Source: Merluccius polli
Lineage: Eukaryota > Chordata > Actinopteri > Gadiformes > Merlucciidae
Reading direction: 5' to 3'
DNA: 64,000 bases
Assembly: GCA_030340625.1 (NCBI GenBank)
Contig: JAOPHQ010002310.1
Span: forward strand, 53,501 to 117,500
Under the pieces are notes generated by a model. That model was not told where the DNA came from and did not search any database. It saw nothing but the letters and a program-made list of their open reading frames with translations. This document shows positions 1 to 12,656 of the stretch, piece by piece (the stretch's first letter is position 1; every line of letters begins with the position of its first letter). The translations under genes were made by a program, and so were the position numbers.

Positions 1-122
1 CCAATATCTTTCTAACTTAAAATTAAAAAAACACTTTCAGATGCCATAAACTGCTCTAGAAATGTGTGATTATTTTAATACAACACCACAGTAGTGGTGA
101 ATGTCACATTCAGTTTAGAAGG
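1..122. repeat. diverged direct repeat, copy 1 (copy 2 at 1,083-1,195)
   Basis: Both copies share AATATCTTT, AACTTAAAA, AACACTTTCA, a TTATTT.AATACA block and CCACAGTAG in the same order. They are separated by about 1 kb that includes the hAT-like insertion at 137-812. No coding potential was recognised; they are probably two pieces of an older dispersed repeat. Confidence 0.6.
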
Positions 123-136
123 TGGATACACTACAA

Positions 137-812
137 CAGTGTTTCCCAAAAACTGGGTCGCGACCCACAGGTGGCTCTCAGGATTTTAATTGGGTCGTCA
201 ACATCTTTGATTGTTTTCATCTGCAGTACATCTTTTGTCCACATGGGGGTGTTGCCGTTTCAACCCATAGGCACTCAGGATTGGCCAGCTGCCCTCTCAA
301 ATTCAGCCTAAATCTTGCTGGGCTCACATACTAACTGGTCTGCCTGTGCGACCAGCAAACGTTTTTCAAAAATTGTCGAGCCAGTAAAAATAAATGAGCC
401 TGTGTTTGTTATTAAATGTGCTCTGATAATTATTATAAGATGCTATAGACTAAATTCTGTCTTAACTAAATGCATTTATTTGATCTAATTTATAATGGTT
501 GTATTTAAAATGCATATTGTTTTACTGATTACAAAATTAGCCTTTTAACTCACCTAAATGCATTTATCAACAATGAGTGTAAAACATGAAATTTCAAAGA
601 AATGTCTCTTTGAAATGTGTGGTTCATCAATTCAATAGGTCTATAATACAATAGGCCTAGTATAAAGTGATGGGGAAATGGCAGTGATAAGGTTCAAGAA
701 CGTTGATTTATGTACAATGATGCTCCTCTCGCGATGCCTAACGTGAATTGGGTCACGATGATTTGTCATTTACAAAATGTGGGTTCGCAGAAGAAAAGTT
801 TGGGAAAAACTG
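137..812. mobile_element. non-autonomous hAT-like DNA transposon
   Basis: The element begins CAGTGTTTCCCAAA and ends TTTGGGAAAAACTG, an imperfect terminal inverted repeat. It is flanked by a perfect 8-bp target duplication, CACTACAA, at 129-136 and 813-820. Eight-base duplications and CAGnG-type ends are typical of hAT transposons. The 676-bp body has no transposase ORF, so it must have been mobilised in trans. Near its left end is GGGTCGCGACCC, a motif shared with several other fragments in the window. Confidence 0.85.
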
Positions 813-1269
813 CACTACAATGTACTGTGTAGAGCTAGCGGGACACACTTCTAAACAGCCATTTTAATGTTATATCCATTTGTAACATTTTGTATCGTGA
901 GACGTATCCGGTTTAATTGCGTAATCACTCATTAGGCTATTGTTTAGGATAGGGTATTTTCCCATTGTGTAGAAATATTGACCAAACGATGGCTGCGCCT
1001 GTCTCCTGGGCAGGTAGACACCTGGGCAGGTAGACACCACCATGTCACATCGCTAGTTCAGAGTGTGAATATCTGTTGAATATCCAATATCTTTAACTTA
1101 AAACAAACACTTTCAAACTAGATAAAGTGCTATTGAGATTATTTGAATACACCGCCACAGTAGCGCTATGCTGCTTTAAATGTCAGTTTCAGTTTCGGTG
1201 TCGGGACGTCCCTGGCGGGCGGACTGTCATTGTAAAACGCGGGGTAACTCCGCCCCCCGGGCCAGCTAC

Positions 1270-1575
1270 TAAACGTTGGTTAACAAACCTATTTTAGTCT
1301 CAATAACACTATGCAACGGAGAAGACTATTTCTCTAGAGCCGTTTGTCCGTTCTGGGCTACTGTAGGAACATGGGGGTGCAACATGGCGGCCTCCGTGGA
1401 AGAGCCCACTCCCCAAGTAGATATAACGGCTCATTCTAAGCGAACGAAAACACCATGATTATTATTTTCAGGTCATTATACACTAATGAAAACATACTTA
1501 TGTATATTACAATACATTTCTGCCAAGTCTGTTTCACTAGATGCCACGAAATTCTACATAGTGCACCTTTAAGGT
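1270..1575. repeat. dispersed teleost-type repeat ending in a TTAA-adjacent motif
   Basis: The right part (about 1,500-1,575) reads through TCTGCCAAGTCTGTTTCACT and ends CACCTTTAAGG. I recognise this as the end of a repeat family common in fish intergenic DNA. The short ORF in it (1,276-1,458) has no recognisable product. The left edge is uncertain. Confidence 0.45.
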
Positions 1576-1625
1576 TATTTCATTCAGTGCTTGAGACGCC
1601 TCGCGTGTTTTCACACATCAATCAT

Positions 1626-1631
1626 CACGTG
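1626..1631. promoter_or_regulatory. CACGTG E-box upstream of phldb3
   Basis: The site sits in the palindrome TCACGTGA (1,625-1,632), roughly 0.9 kb before the splice donor of the putative first exon. Such a site can bind USF/MYC/MITF-type bHLH factors. A single 6-mer is weak evidence of function. Confidence 0.35.
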
Positions 1632-2099
1632 ATTAGTCTTTATGCAAAACTAGAAGTTCACAGAAAAGCAGAAAGGTATGAAGTATATAAAGTCAGAAGA
1701 GGTTATCGGAGGAGGCTTCACTACGGCGCCGCCCTGGCCTGGCGCCCTGTCATCATCATCATCAACAGGCCGATTGCGCAACCTCACCTGCGCCCTGCTG
1801 ACGGACGGCATTCTTGCTCCGGTGAAGGGGGCGTGGCGCCCGCACGCGTCATTAACAACCGGAACAGTAATGGCGAGTTGTTGTCGTGGAGCTGGAAACG
1901 GATCCATTCACTTAATATAGGCTACCCTACCTGACTGACAGGTAACCACAACCATGGCCTTATTGCAAATCAGCAGAGCCCCCATGCCCCCCCCCCCCCC
2001 CCCCATCTGAAAGCGGTTGAACTATAGTGATATAGTGATGTCTGAATGATGGGAATCGAACCACACAGCAAAGTCAACACCCCCCCCCCCCGGTCTGAG

Positions 2100-2534
2100 G
2101 TGTGTGTGTGGTGTGACGTCACCGCACCGAGACGCGACGGCTGGTGGCGACAGAGTCACACAATGACGAGAAAGTCACTCACGTCCCCCGAAATAGAAAC
2201 CTAATATCAGCAGCAGCAGCGACCCAGGGGGGGGGGGGGGGGGGGACAGAGCAAGCGGTACCGTGAAACCCTGTAGTACCCGTCTCCTCTCCGGGCCGTC
2301 CCGTCCCGGGAACAGACACCCCCCCCCCCCCCCCTCACCCCTCCACCTGCGGAGGTCCGGGACTCCCCCCCCCCCCCCCACACCGGGTCGGTAGCGGAGA
2401 GGAGAGACTGGATCGGACCGGGACGACGTAAGGACATCCCCGCCGCTACGGACAGGAGGACAGACTCATAAAGTGAAAGCGGAGGTCGTGGTTTTATAAT
2501 TCAGCCTGTTGGAGGGAAACCTCGTCGTCACCAG
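2100..2534 (+). promoter_or_regulatory. phldb3: CpG-rich promoter and probable non-coding exon 1 of phldb3
   Basis: From about 2,100 to 2,460 the sequence is GC- and CpG-rich, unlike the AT-rich flanks, and is interrupted by long G and C runs. It ends in an excellent splice donor, CACCAG|GTAAGA, at 2,534/2,535. No ORF with a recognisable product spans it. The next downstream exon on this strand is the phldb3 start exon at 8,729, whose acceptor lies two bases before the ATG. The simplest reading is a CpG-island promoter with a 5' UTR exon ending at 2,534 and a 6.2-kb first intron. The transcription start cannot be placed from sequence alone. Confidence 0.5.
2114..2121. promoter_or_regulatory. 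full CRE palindrome TGACGTCA
   Basis: This consensus CREB/ATF site lies in the CpG-rich stretch just before the proposed first exon of phldb3. A second copy lies at 3,495-3,502 inside the first intron. Position and exact match suggest a promoter element; occupancy is inferred. Confidence 0.45.
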
Positions 2535-3099
2535 GTAAGACATTACGCCTAAACATCGGTTTATTCGGACTGCGGTCATTTTTAATCAGGTGGCAAACAA
2601 GTTATTTATTCATTTATTTTTATTTTTTCTTTCTTTTTTACCCACCGTCAAGTTAAACCAGTAGGTGGAACCGGCCACCAGTCTCACTTGGTGGTGGTAT
2701 TATTATTAGGCTGTTAAGAGTGAGTTTATTCGTGTGACTGGCGATTAAATATACCCTCCAGAGTCATAGGGTGGGAGTTCAAATCCTGCCTTCCCGCTGC
2801 CCTTTAGCCCACATGTGTATTAATACCTATACCCTTATCTCTGGCTCCCAGGGGCCGCCGCCTCCCACCGCACGTCCCGCTTAACTGGCCGCAGGTCCCG
2901 CTTTGTTGAGTCTACCAGTCTTGTTTACTACTTAGCGGAGAGGAGATGGGAGGGGGGGGCTTTGTTTTGGTCCCAGGAGCACATCTCCGTCTGATCCTCC
3001 GGTCCAGACAGTCATTACCGGATCACCGGTTCCCATGACCTGCCCGGGACCTCCCGAGTCCCGACGGACCGTCCGGTCCGGTGTATACTGTGCCCCCCC

Positions 3100-3207
3100 C
3101 CCCCGCCCCGTACATGTTCTGTTGGCGTCTATAATAACTGTCTGGTTCGGCTGGGGTTCAATAGTTCAAGAACTTATACAGTTCAATGTAATATAGGCTT
3201 ACGTCTG

Positions 3208-3241
<34 letters not shown>

Positions 3242-4653
3242 GTAATTTGTGTATAGGCCTATATTGTCACACTTTCTTGCTTTTACGTCTTGTTACATGG
3301 TTCATGTCTGACTACTCTGTGTGATAGTAGCCTAGTAGTAATAGAGTACATGTTTTAAATATTTTTTTGAAGAAATTATTAAAGATTTAGGCCTACTCTA
3401 TTACTACTACTACTAATAATAATAATAATACTACATCTACTACTACTAGGCTACCCCACGCACACACCCGCTCGCTAATTGAAGGCATTATATGTGACGT
3501 CATGCCCTCTCTCAAACTAATTACCACTGACTGAGTAAATAAAATATTTGAACACAATCAACTGGCATTGATCGTGGATGCTGCAACCAGACCACGCCCC
3601 CCCCCCCCCCCCCCCCCAAACACACAGGTGTGATGTCTCACCTGCATTTCCTGTTTGACAGCTCAGTGCTCTCTATTCAGCCAGCCCATTGGCTGCTCCA
3701 GATCAAGTGACCTGTGTCCTGATTGGTTGTTTGTTTATTGTTTTAATCAGGGGCTTCTTAAACGTTTTCAACTCGGGACTCAAAGACAGCTTCAGTGTGT
3801 CTGTGGGTCTCAGACCACTCTGAGCCCACAAGGAATCAGAGGGGTCAAGGGTCTGTTGCCTTGTCAGACCACAACCACTTTTGGGTCCTGACCCATAGTT
3901 TAAGATTCAATGGCTTAAAACCAGGGTGGTCGTACTGGTCATAGATGTTGGTCTTTATTAGTGTTGAATCTAACTTGATATTTCAAGTTAGATATTTCAA
4001 GTTTCAGTCAACAGTCAAGGTCATAAAACTTATTTTTTGATCATCAAAATATAAAATATGACTAAAACAGTGAGTTTGAGAAGAGTTTGACCAGCTTGTC
4101 TCTCTTATTCTTCAATCTTCCTAAAGTCACCATAATATGAAAATTAACTTTGCAGATGCGTTTTGGAGCTCTTTTCTATGTTCTTTTTACCCCCAAATAC
4201 AATAATCTAATGAACTGTTTTACATAAAGTTATATTACACACGATATACTTACATGACAGCGCATGGTCAATATGTTGACCTCATATTATGTCAACATTT
4301 AAAACCAGATTAGAACCTTTTTTTTTTAAACTAATCTGTGCTAAACATAGATAATGCTGTGCACGGCCCCAGCCCCAGCTGTGTGTGTGTGTATGTGTAT
4401 GGCGTGTGTGAGGTGTGAGGAACAATGTTTCTACAGCCTCAGCTCTAGTGGGTTTTCCACATAAACACACACGTTGTTTTACTGCATATTGGCTGCTGTC
4501 AGAGTGGATCAGGCCCCAGTTATCTCTGATTGGTTGGAATGTTTAGACACCCACTCTAACTTGGTGACGCAATCACAGAAACAGGTTGTAGGTGAGGTGG
4601 ATGGCTGTTGTTTTAATGTTCTGCTCTTTCACTCATTCTCTAGTTGTAAAGCG

Positions 4654-4685
<32 letters not shown>

Positions 4686-5027
4686 GTCTCTCTGTCTCTG
4701 TCTCTGTCTCTGTCTCATACCATTCTAAATGATCTATATGATATATTATATAATAATGTAATATCATATCACAATTCAAAGGGCTTTATTGGCTTTATGG
4801 GAAGCATATAATTGCCAAAGCACGTACAAATGAGAATAACAAAATGTGTTTGTTTGTTGAGTCTGTTTGTTGAGTCTGTTGTGTGTAGTATTCAGCGTTG
4901 CAGTGTTGACATGAATGCAGAACATTCTCTCTCTCTCTCTCTTTTTGTCTCCCTCACCCGCTTTATCTATCTCTACCCCTCTCTCTGTCTGTATCTCTGT
5001 CTCTCTCTCTCTCTGTCTCTCTGTCTG

Positions 5028-5084
<57 letters not shown>

Positions 5085-5190
5085 TAGTGTATGTGGACAT
5101 CATTCTACCCTGACGTGTGTCCAACTCTGTCACTGACTCAGTTGCTTGTTAGCATGATAGCGGTCAGCTAGTTTGACCTGCTGTATTCAG
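3100..5190. other. phldb3 first intron: simple repeats, no gene seen
   Basis: This stretch contains (CA)n at about 3,211-3,238, a TAA/TAC-rich block at 3,400-3,450 and a C-run near 3,597-3,617. A hAT-like relic at about 3,748-3,905 begins CAGGGGCTTCTTAAAC; the same family recurs at 63,694. Two TC/TCTG microsatellites lie at about 4,651-4,715 and 4,926-5,081. The ORFs over the TC tracts are low-complexity. Confidence 0.7.
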
Positions 5191-5199
5191 GCCATGTCC

Positions 5200-7528
5200 T
5201 CGCTAACGCTGTGTCCTCGCTAACGCTGTGTCCTCCCTAACGCTGTGTCCTCACTAATGCAGAGTCCTCGCTAACGCTGTGTCCTCACTAATGCAGAGTC
5301 CTCACTAACGCTGTGTCCTCACTAACGCTGTGTCCTCACTAACGCTGTGTCCTCACTAATGCAGAGTCCTCACTAACGCTGTGTCCTCACTAATGCAGAG
5401 TCCTCACTAACGCTGTGTCCTCACTAATGCAGAGTCCTCATACGCTGTGTCCTCCCTAACGCTGTGTCCTCCCTAACGCTGTGTCCTCACTAGCGCAGAG
5501 TCCTCGCTAACGCTGTGTCCTCCCTAACGCTGTGTCCTCACTAACACAGAGTCCTCACTAACGCTGTGTCCTCCCTAACACTGTGTCCTCCCTAACGCTG
5601 TGTCCTCATTAACACAGAGTCCTCCCTAACGCTGTGTCCTCACTAACACAGAGTCCTCACTAACAATGTGTCCTCGCTAACGCAGAGTCCTCACTAACGC
5701 TGTGTCCTCCCTAACGCTGTGTCCTCACTAACGCTGTGTCCTCCCTAACGCTGTGTCCTCATTAACACAGAGTCCTCCCTAACGCTGTGTCCTCCCTACC
5801 GCTGTGTCCTCCCTAACGCTGTGTCCTCATTAACACAGAGTCCTCCCTAACGCTGTGTCCTCACTAACGCTGTGTCCTCCCTAACGCTGTGTCCTCATTA
5901 ACACAGAGTCCTCCCTAACGCTGTGTCCTCCCTAACGCTGTGTCCTCCCTAACGCTGTGTCCTCATTAACACAGAGTCCTCCCTAACGCTGTGTCCTCCC
6001 TAACGCTGTGTCCTCCCTAACGCTGTGTCCTCATTAACACTGTGTCCTCCCTAACGCTGTGTCCTCACTAACACAGAGTCCTCCCTAACGCTGTGTCCTC
6101 CCTAACGCTGTGTCCTCACTAACGCTGTGTCCTCACTAACGCTGTGTCCTCATTAACGCTGCTTCCTCACTAACACAGTGTCCTCATTAACACAGAGTCC
6201 TCCCTAATGCTGTGTCCTCACTAACACAGAGTCCTCCCTAACGCTGTGTCCTCCCTAACGCTGTGTCCTCCCTAACGCTGTGTCCTCCCTAACGCTGTGT
6301 CCTCATTAACACAGTCCTCCCTAACGCTGTGTCCTCACTAACACAGAGTCCTCCCTAACGCTGTGTCCTCCCTAACGCTGTGTCCTCCCTAACGCTGTGT
6401 CCTCCCTAACGCTGTGTCCTCATTAACACAGAGTCCTCCCTAACGCTGTGTCCTCCCTAACGCTGTGTCCTCCCTAACGCTGTGTCCTCCCTAACGCTGT
6501 GTCCTCATTAACACTGTGTCCTCCCTAACGCTGTGTCCTCCCTAACGCTGTGTCCTCCCTAACGCTGTGTCCTCATTAACACTGTGTCCTCCCTAACGCT
6601 GTGTCCTCACTAACACAGAGTCCTCCCTAACGCTGTGTCCTCCCTAACGCTGTGTCCTCACTAACGCTGTGTCCTCACTAACGCTGTGTCCTCATTAACG
6701 CTGCTTCCTCACTAACACAGTGTCCTCATTAACACAGAGTCCTCCCTAACGCTGTGTCCTCACTAACACAGAGTCCTCCCTAACGCTGTGTCCTCCCTAA
6801 CGCTGTGTCCTCACTAACGCTGTGTCCTCACTAACGCTGTGTCCTCATTAACGCTGCTTCCTCACTAACACAGTGTCCTCATTAACACAGAGTCCTCCCT
6901 AACGCTGTGTCCTCCCTAACGCTGTGTCCTCCCTAACGCTGTGTCCTCCCTAACGCTGTGTCCTCCCTAACGCTGTGTCCTCATTAACACAGTCCTCCCT
7001 AACGCTGTGTCCTCACTAACACAGAGTCCTCCCTAACGCTGTGTCCTCCCTAACGCTGTGTCCTCCCTAACGCTGTGTCCTCCCTAACGCTGTGTCCTCA
7101 TTAACACAGTCCTCCCTAACGCTGTGTCCTCACTAACACAGAGTCCTCCCTAACGCTGTGTCCTCCCTAACGCTGTGTCCTCCCTAACGCTGTGTCCTCA
7201 TTAACACAGAGTCCTCCCTAACGCTGTGTCCTCACTAACACAGAGTCCTCCCTAACGCTGTGTCCTCCCTAACGCTGTGTCCTCCCTAACGCTGTGTCCT
7301 CCCTAACGCTGTGTCCTCCCTAACGCTGTGTCCTCATTAACACAGAGTCCTCACTAACGCTGTGTCCTCATTAACACAGAGTCCTCACTAACGCTGTGTC
7401 CTCACTAACACAGAGTCCTCCCTAACGCTGTGTCCTCCCTAACGCTGTGTCCTCCCTAACGCTGTGTCCTCACTAACGCTGTGTCCTCATTAACGCTGCT
7501 TCCTCACTAACACAGAGTCCTCACTAAC
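5200..7528. repeat. 17-bp satellite array of about 2.3 kb with higher-order structure
   Basis: The array has roughly 135 units of 17 bp with two interleaved types: CTAACGCTGTGTCCTCC and TTAACACAGAGTCCTCA. A rare third type, with GCTGCTTCCTC, recurs at about 6,161, 6,703, 6,856 and 7,498, each in the same local context, showing block duplications. A few units are 15 bp long (ACACAGTCC). It lies in the first intron of phldb3 and ends where the palindromic element at 7,529 inserted. Confidence 0.95.
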
Positions 7529-8381
7529 TATGGGGGTATTATTGAGACAATATTATTTATGTGTGCGTATCTCAATTTGTGTGTGTGTAATAAGATTTGT
7601 GTGTATTCACATTTGTGTGTATTCACATTTGTGTGTGCGTAATAAGATTTGTCTGTCTGTATTCACATTTGTGTGTGTGTAAAAAAAATCTGTCTGTATT
7701 CACATTTGTGTGTTTGTGATAAGATTTGTGTGTCTGTATTCACATTTGTGTGTGTGTAAAAAAATGCGTACTGAGATCTGTAAATGTCTGTCATCAGTTA
7801 TAACTCAGGCGGGAGCTCTGATTGGCCGTCTTTTTACACGTGGATTTTGGCACACTTCTGCCGTGCAGATCTGCAAATGCGATCCGTGTGTAGAAACGAT
7901 TTGTGTGTAACTTCACGCAATACAGTCTACACACCACTAGTCGGCGCGTAGCACCCAGTGACGTTAAGCGTGTCATTGTCGTGGGGAAGATGGCTGCCGT
8001 TAATGAGACTGGCCGGTCGTCGGAAACTTCGAACAACTCATGGGCTTTACAATGCGTTTATTTATGAGGAAAACAAACGTTAACTTACCCATGAGTTGTT
8101 TGAAGTTTCCGACAAATGTGAATACAGACACACAGATTTGTTTACACACACACAAATGTGAATACAGACACACAGATTTGTTTACACACACACACACAAA
8201 TGTGAATACAGACACACAGATTTGTTTACACACACACACAAATGTGAATACAGACAGACAAATCTTATTACGCACACACAAATGTGAATACACACAAATG
8301 TGAATACACACAAATCTTATTACACACACACAGATTGAGATACGCACACACAAATAATATTGTCTCAATAATACCCCCATA
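7529..8381. mobile_element. foldback-type element with long terminal inverted repeats
   Basis: The left end TATGGGGGTATTATTGAGAC is mirrored exactly at the right end. Both arms then carry tandem units built on ATTCACATTTGTGTGTG, inverted relative to each other. ACTAAC flanks both sides (7,523-7,528 and 8,382-8,387), although that motif also belongs to the satellite it inserted into. The centre holds a second hairpin (about 8,020-8,048 with 8,086-8,113). A truncated relative lies at 38,606-39,182. ORFs over the arms are low-complexity artefacts. Confidence 0.75.
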
Positions 8382-8730
8382 ACTAACACTAAGTTTGAAC
8401 AGAAAACTTTAGACACAAAAAGTTTTTCTGTGAAAACGTTTTCACTGTGTGTGTGTATAATAATATATCTTTGTGTGTGTATTTTGTATATACTGTGTAT
8501 ATACTGTGTGTATGTATATCATGAGTGTGTGTGTGGTATGTATGTATATATGTGTGTGTATGTATATCATGAGTGTGTGTGTGGTATGTATGCATATATG
8601 TGTGTGTTTGGGGGTTGTTGGTCAGCTCAGAGTCACATGACTGTCATATGCTGGGAGGCGTGCAGCAGATTAGATTAGATTAGCATAGCGTGGTTAGCAT
8701 GAATCAACTCTCTCTCCCTGCTCCACAGAA

Positions 8731-11114
8731 ATGCCCCAAGACAACATGGACGCACCCAGGAGCCAATGGGAACAGGGGCCGCGGCTGCCCTGGATCACGC
8801 GATTGGCTGGAGGACAAAGCCCCGCCTCCTCGGGGGCAGAGTCTGACACAGAGAGCAGTAGCACAGAGAGTGAAGTATGTTGTGTGTGTGATAAGTTATG
8901 TTATGGTTATGTCATGTTATATTACGGTTGATATTATAGTTAATGATCTAGTTATGGTTAACTTAATGTTATGTAATGTTATGGTTTTGTCATGGTTATG
9001 TCTTGGTTATGGTATGTTTAGCCTCGTGAGACCATCCTCATCTCACAAGTTCACATTCTGTTTCTCAAGATCAGTCTGACCTGGATCCGAAAATTAAAAA
9101 ATGATAGGAACAATAATACAATGATAGGACCAATAAGCGCGAGGGGGAAAGAGTTTTAGTTCAGGGCGAAGCAAGGAGTGCCACAGCCTGCAGAATTAAA
9201 AAAACAATGGGCTCCTGAGGAAAGTTTAGCAATCAACTGAGCAATCAACACTGTTTTTATCCAAAACAGACTGAATAACGATGGTAAGATTAACAAAACT
9301 TGTTTTTTGCTTTACTACCAACCGGAATCAGCAAGAGTGAAGAGAGCAAAAGTTATTTTCTCTGATTTGCTAGAGGTTTTTTTAACAATGTATGGTCCTT
9401 AAATTTGGCCCTGCCCAGCCAAGGCCAAACTGATATTCATTGCGAAACGCACACATTCATTTCTGGATGGTCTCAAGAGGCGTCAAACTAGTAGTAACTA
9501 GTATTTTTCACAGACATTACACTGACGCCGCCAAAGTCATATAAACAGGTAGAGAAATCTTTAGCCAAATAATCACAAACTCACTACAGGAACTTATATT
9601 ATTATTATTACTTATATTTGAAGTAAAAAAGTTTAAAAAAAATCTACAAAGGGAGAAGACTGACCATATGAGGGGCGTCATGTAAGCGCTGTTGACCGGT
9701 GAGCTGTGAACTGCATGCATGGGAATGAATTACAATAGAAATATATTTGAATATCTCGCTTTTCCCCCGATGGTCTGAATAAGTCGCTAAATTTGTCGCT
9801 GGTCGCATTTTAGTTGCTACGAGGGTCTGAAAATTCACTAAATCTAGCGAGAAAGTCTTCTTCTCCTCCTCTCTAGGTCCGGATTAAACAGACGGGGGCA
9901 GGCTCAGTCAGGGTCTTCCCTTCCCCATCCCTGATCCAGCAGCGAATCAAAGACATCGACCAGCGGAAGGAGGAGCTTAAGATCCAGGTTGGTCCAATCA
10001 ACAACTGGAACATTAGCCAACCAATCCCCGACTGGACCATATACAGGTCCTGGTTTAAGACTGAGCCAGATACAAAACAAAATTCATTTAAAATAAACAA
10101 ATAAGAAAAAAATATATAAAATTTAAAAATGAAACAAAAAAACAACAACAACATATGTACCAAAAATAAAAATAAAAAAGCACTCAACTGAGAGAAAACT
10201 GATAGAAAAGAGCAGAAGCTCTGAGCTATCTCCCAAGCACAAATAGTTTAGTTAGTGAACCAGATACAGGTCCTGCTTTAAGACTGGACCAGAAACAGGT
10301 TTACACACTGGTCCAGATACTGGTCTAGCGGCTACAGGTCCGAGTGGAAAAGGAAACAGTGAATGCAGCATAAACACAACAGTATTCTAGTGCTCACTCA
10401 ACTCACTCAACCGCTCTGAATTCTTGCCATGTTGACACGCTTGCTGTGTTCCCTGTGACTCACCTCTCCAACAATCATGATGTTCTCCCTGTGGCCTGTG
10501 GGCCAATCAGCTACAGCTGGAGATCGCTCTGCTGACGGGGGAGCTACAGACGGAAAGGGAGCAGCTGGACAGACAGCGACAGACCCTGGAGGAGCAGCTC
10601 AGGAAGGCCTCCACCCCCCCCAGACTGACGGTAAGACTACCACCTCTAGACTCAAGGGAAGACTAACACCTCTAGACTCAAGGGAAGACTACCACCTCTA
10701 GACTCAAGGGAAGACTAACACCTCTAGACTCAAGGGAAGACTAACACCTCTAGACTCAAGGGAAGACTAACACCTCTAGACCCATAGCAGAACTACCACC
10801 TCTAGACTCAACGGAGCACTACCACCTCTAGACCCATGGTAGAACTACCACCTCTAGACCCATGGTAGAACTACCACCTCTAGACCCATGGAAGAACTAC
10901 CACCTCTAGACCCATGGAAGAACTACCACCTCTAGACCCATGGTAGAACTACCACCTCTAGATCCATGGTAGGACTACCACCACCAGGTATAGGACAGGA
11001 TGTGATGTCACCACCAGATATAATACAGGATGTGAATCCGTCACTTTTATGTTCTCAAATATTGGGAACATAATTACATGGTTGGATGTAGGTTGTATTT
11101 CTGTTGATACGTGT

Positions 11115-11152
<38 letters not shown>

Positions 11153-12304
11153 GGAGCAAGAGAGATGCAGAGCGAGAGGTTCACTAAAGCGTTTCTCTCC
11201 ACCCAGGAGAGAGATCTCTTGGAGGAGGAGAGGAGGCGAGTGGAGGAGCTGAAGAGGAGGTGGGAGGAGAAAGAGGAGGTGATTTCCAGTCAGCCTGAGA
11301 TTCAGAAGGAGCAGCTAACTCTGCAGCAGGTGAGCCCCATCGACCAATCAGGCCTCTAACACCTATCCACCAATCACAACAGACCTCTCACAGGCCTTGT
11401 TGTAAATACAGATACTTGACTTAATTCTTTATTGTATTATATTGTTGGGAGTCGGTGTTGTGACTTTTCTCCTATTTAATTCTCTCCTCTCCTACTACCT
11501 TATACTGATATTCTATTGCATAATATCTGCTGCTGTTACAATTGAATTTCCCCTAGGGTTGAATAAAGTACCATCTAACAGCGATCGACCAATCAGATCA
11601 GACCTCCGACACCTTTCGACCAATCAGACCAGCTCGCGCTCCTCTATAGGGCGTGTAGATGCAGGTTCAGACGTCTCCGTTTACAACTCTCTAGACTTCA
11701 GTTATGACTCTCACACTACCGGTCTGACTGGTACACACACACAGACACACACAGGCCCTGTTCACACCAGGCATTAACATGCCTCTTGGGTGAGCTGATC
11801 ACAAGTGGACAGCTCTAAGTACAGGTGTGAATGCATCCAAGACGCATTGAGGACGCATTTGAGCTCAGACCACATTCGGAGGTGGTCTAGGCCGCCTATG
11901 GCCACATTCTTCTAACAGTGTGTACACAAATGTGACCTGGGCCACATTGAATGACTGCCCACCAGTCTTGACTTCTTGCATGCATCGATCATTTCCTCTT
12001 GGGTCTCATGGCTATCACAGCCGAGGCGAAAGCCGCAGCTCTCCTTTAGTTCCTCCTTTTCCTTCCGTTGGTTCTTAATTGCTGGCTTGGTCCACAACGT
12101 CTTAAAAAAGCCCTTAGAGATATATTATGAGTGCATCAAACATCTTGGGCGATTTGGTTTCCAAGGAATAGACCCAGTCTGTATTGTTTTGATTTCTTAC
12201 TTTCTACAACGCATTCTAACGCCAGGTGTGAACTGACGTACTTAGAGCTGTCCACTTATGATCAGATCAACCAAGACGCATGTTAATGCCAGGTGTGAAC
12301 AGGG

Positions 12305-12362
<58 letters not shown>

Positions 12363-12623
12363 ACATACATACATACATACATACATACATACATACATAC
12401 ACACAAACACAAACACACACATACCGTATATACACACAAACACAAACACACACAGTCAAGTCAAATAAAATTGACTTGACACACATGCGCGCGTGCTCTC
12501 CACATTAAATATGACCTCATTGTAACCTTTGACCCTGCAGGAGAGGGAGGTGATGGAGGCGGCAGTGCGTGCGTTCGAGGACTGGGAGTTCAGCATCCTA
12601 GAAAGAGAGAGCAGGCTGGAGGA

Positions 12624-12656
<33 letters not shown>

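Noticed and set aside
2175..2437. Gly-rich minus-strand ORFs in the phldb3 promoter
   Set aside because: They read through C/G homopolymer runs in a CpG-rich region; no support for a gene.
8000..8416. 138-codon minus-strand ORF with VCVFTFVCVCK repeats
   Set aside because: It lies in the arms of the foldback element; repeat-encoded.
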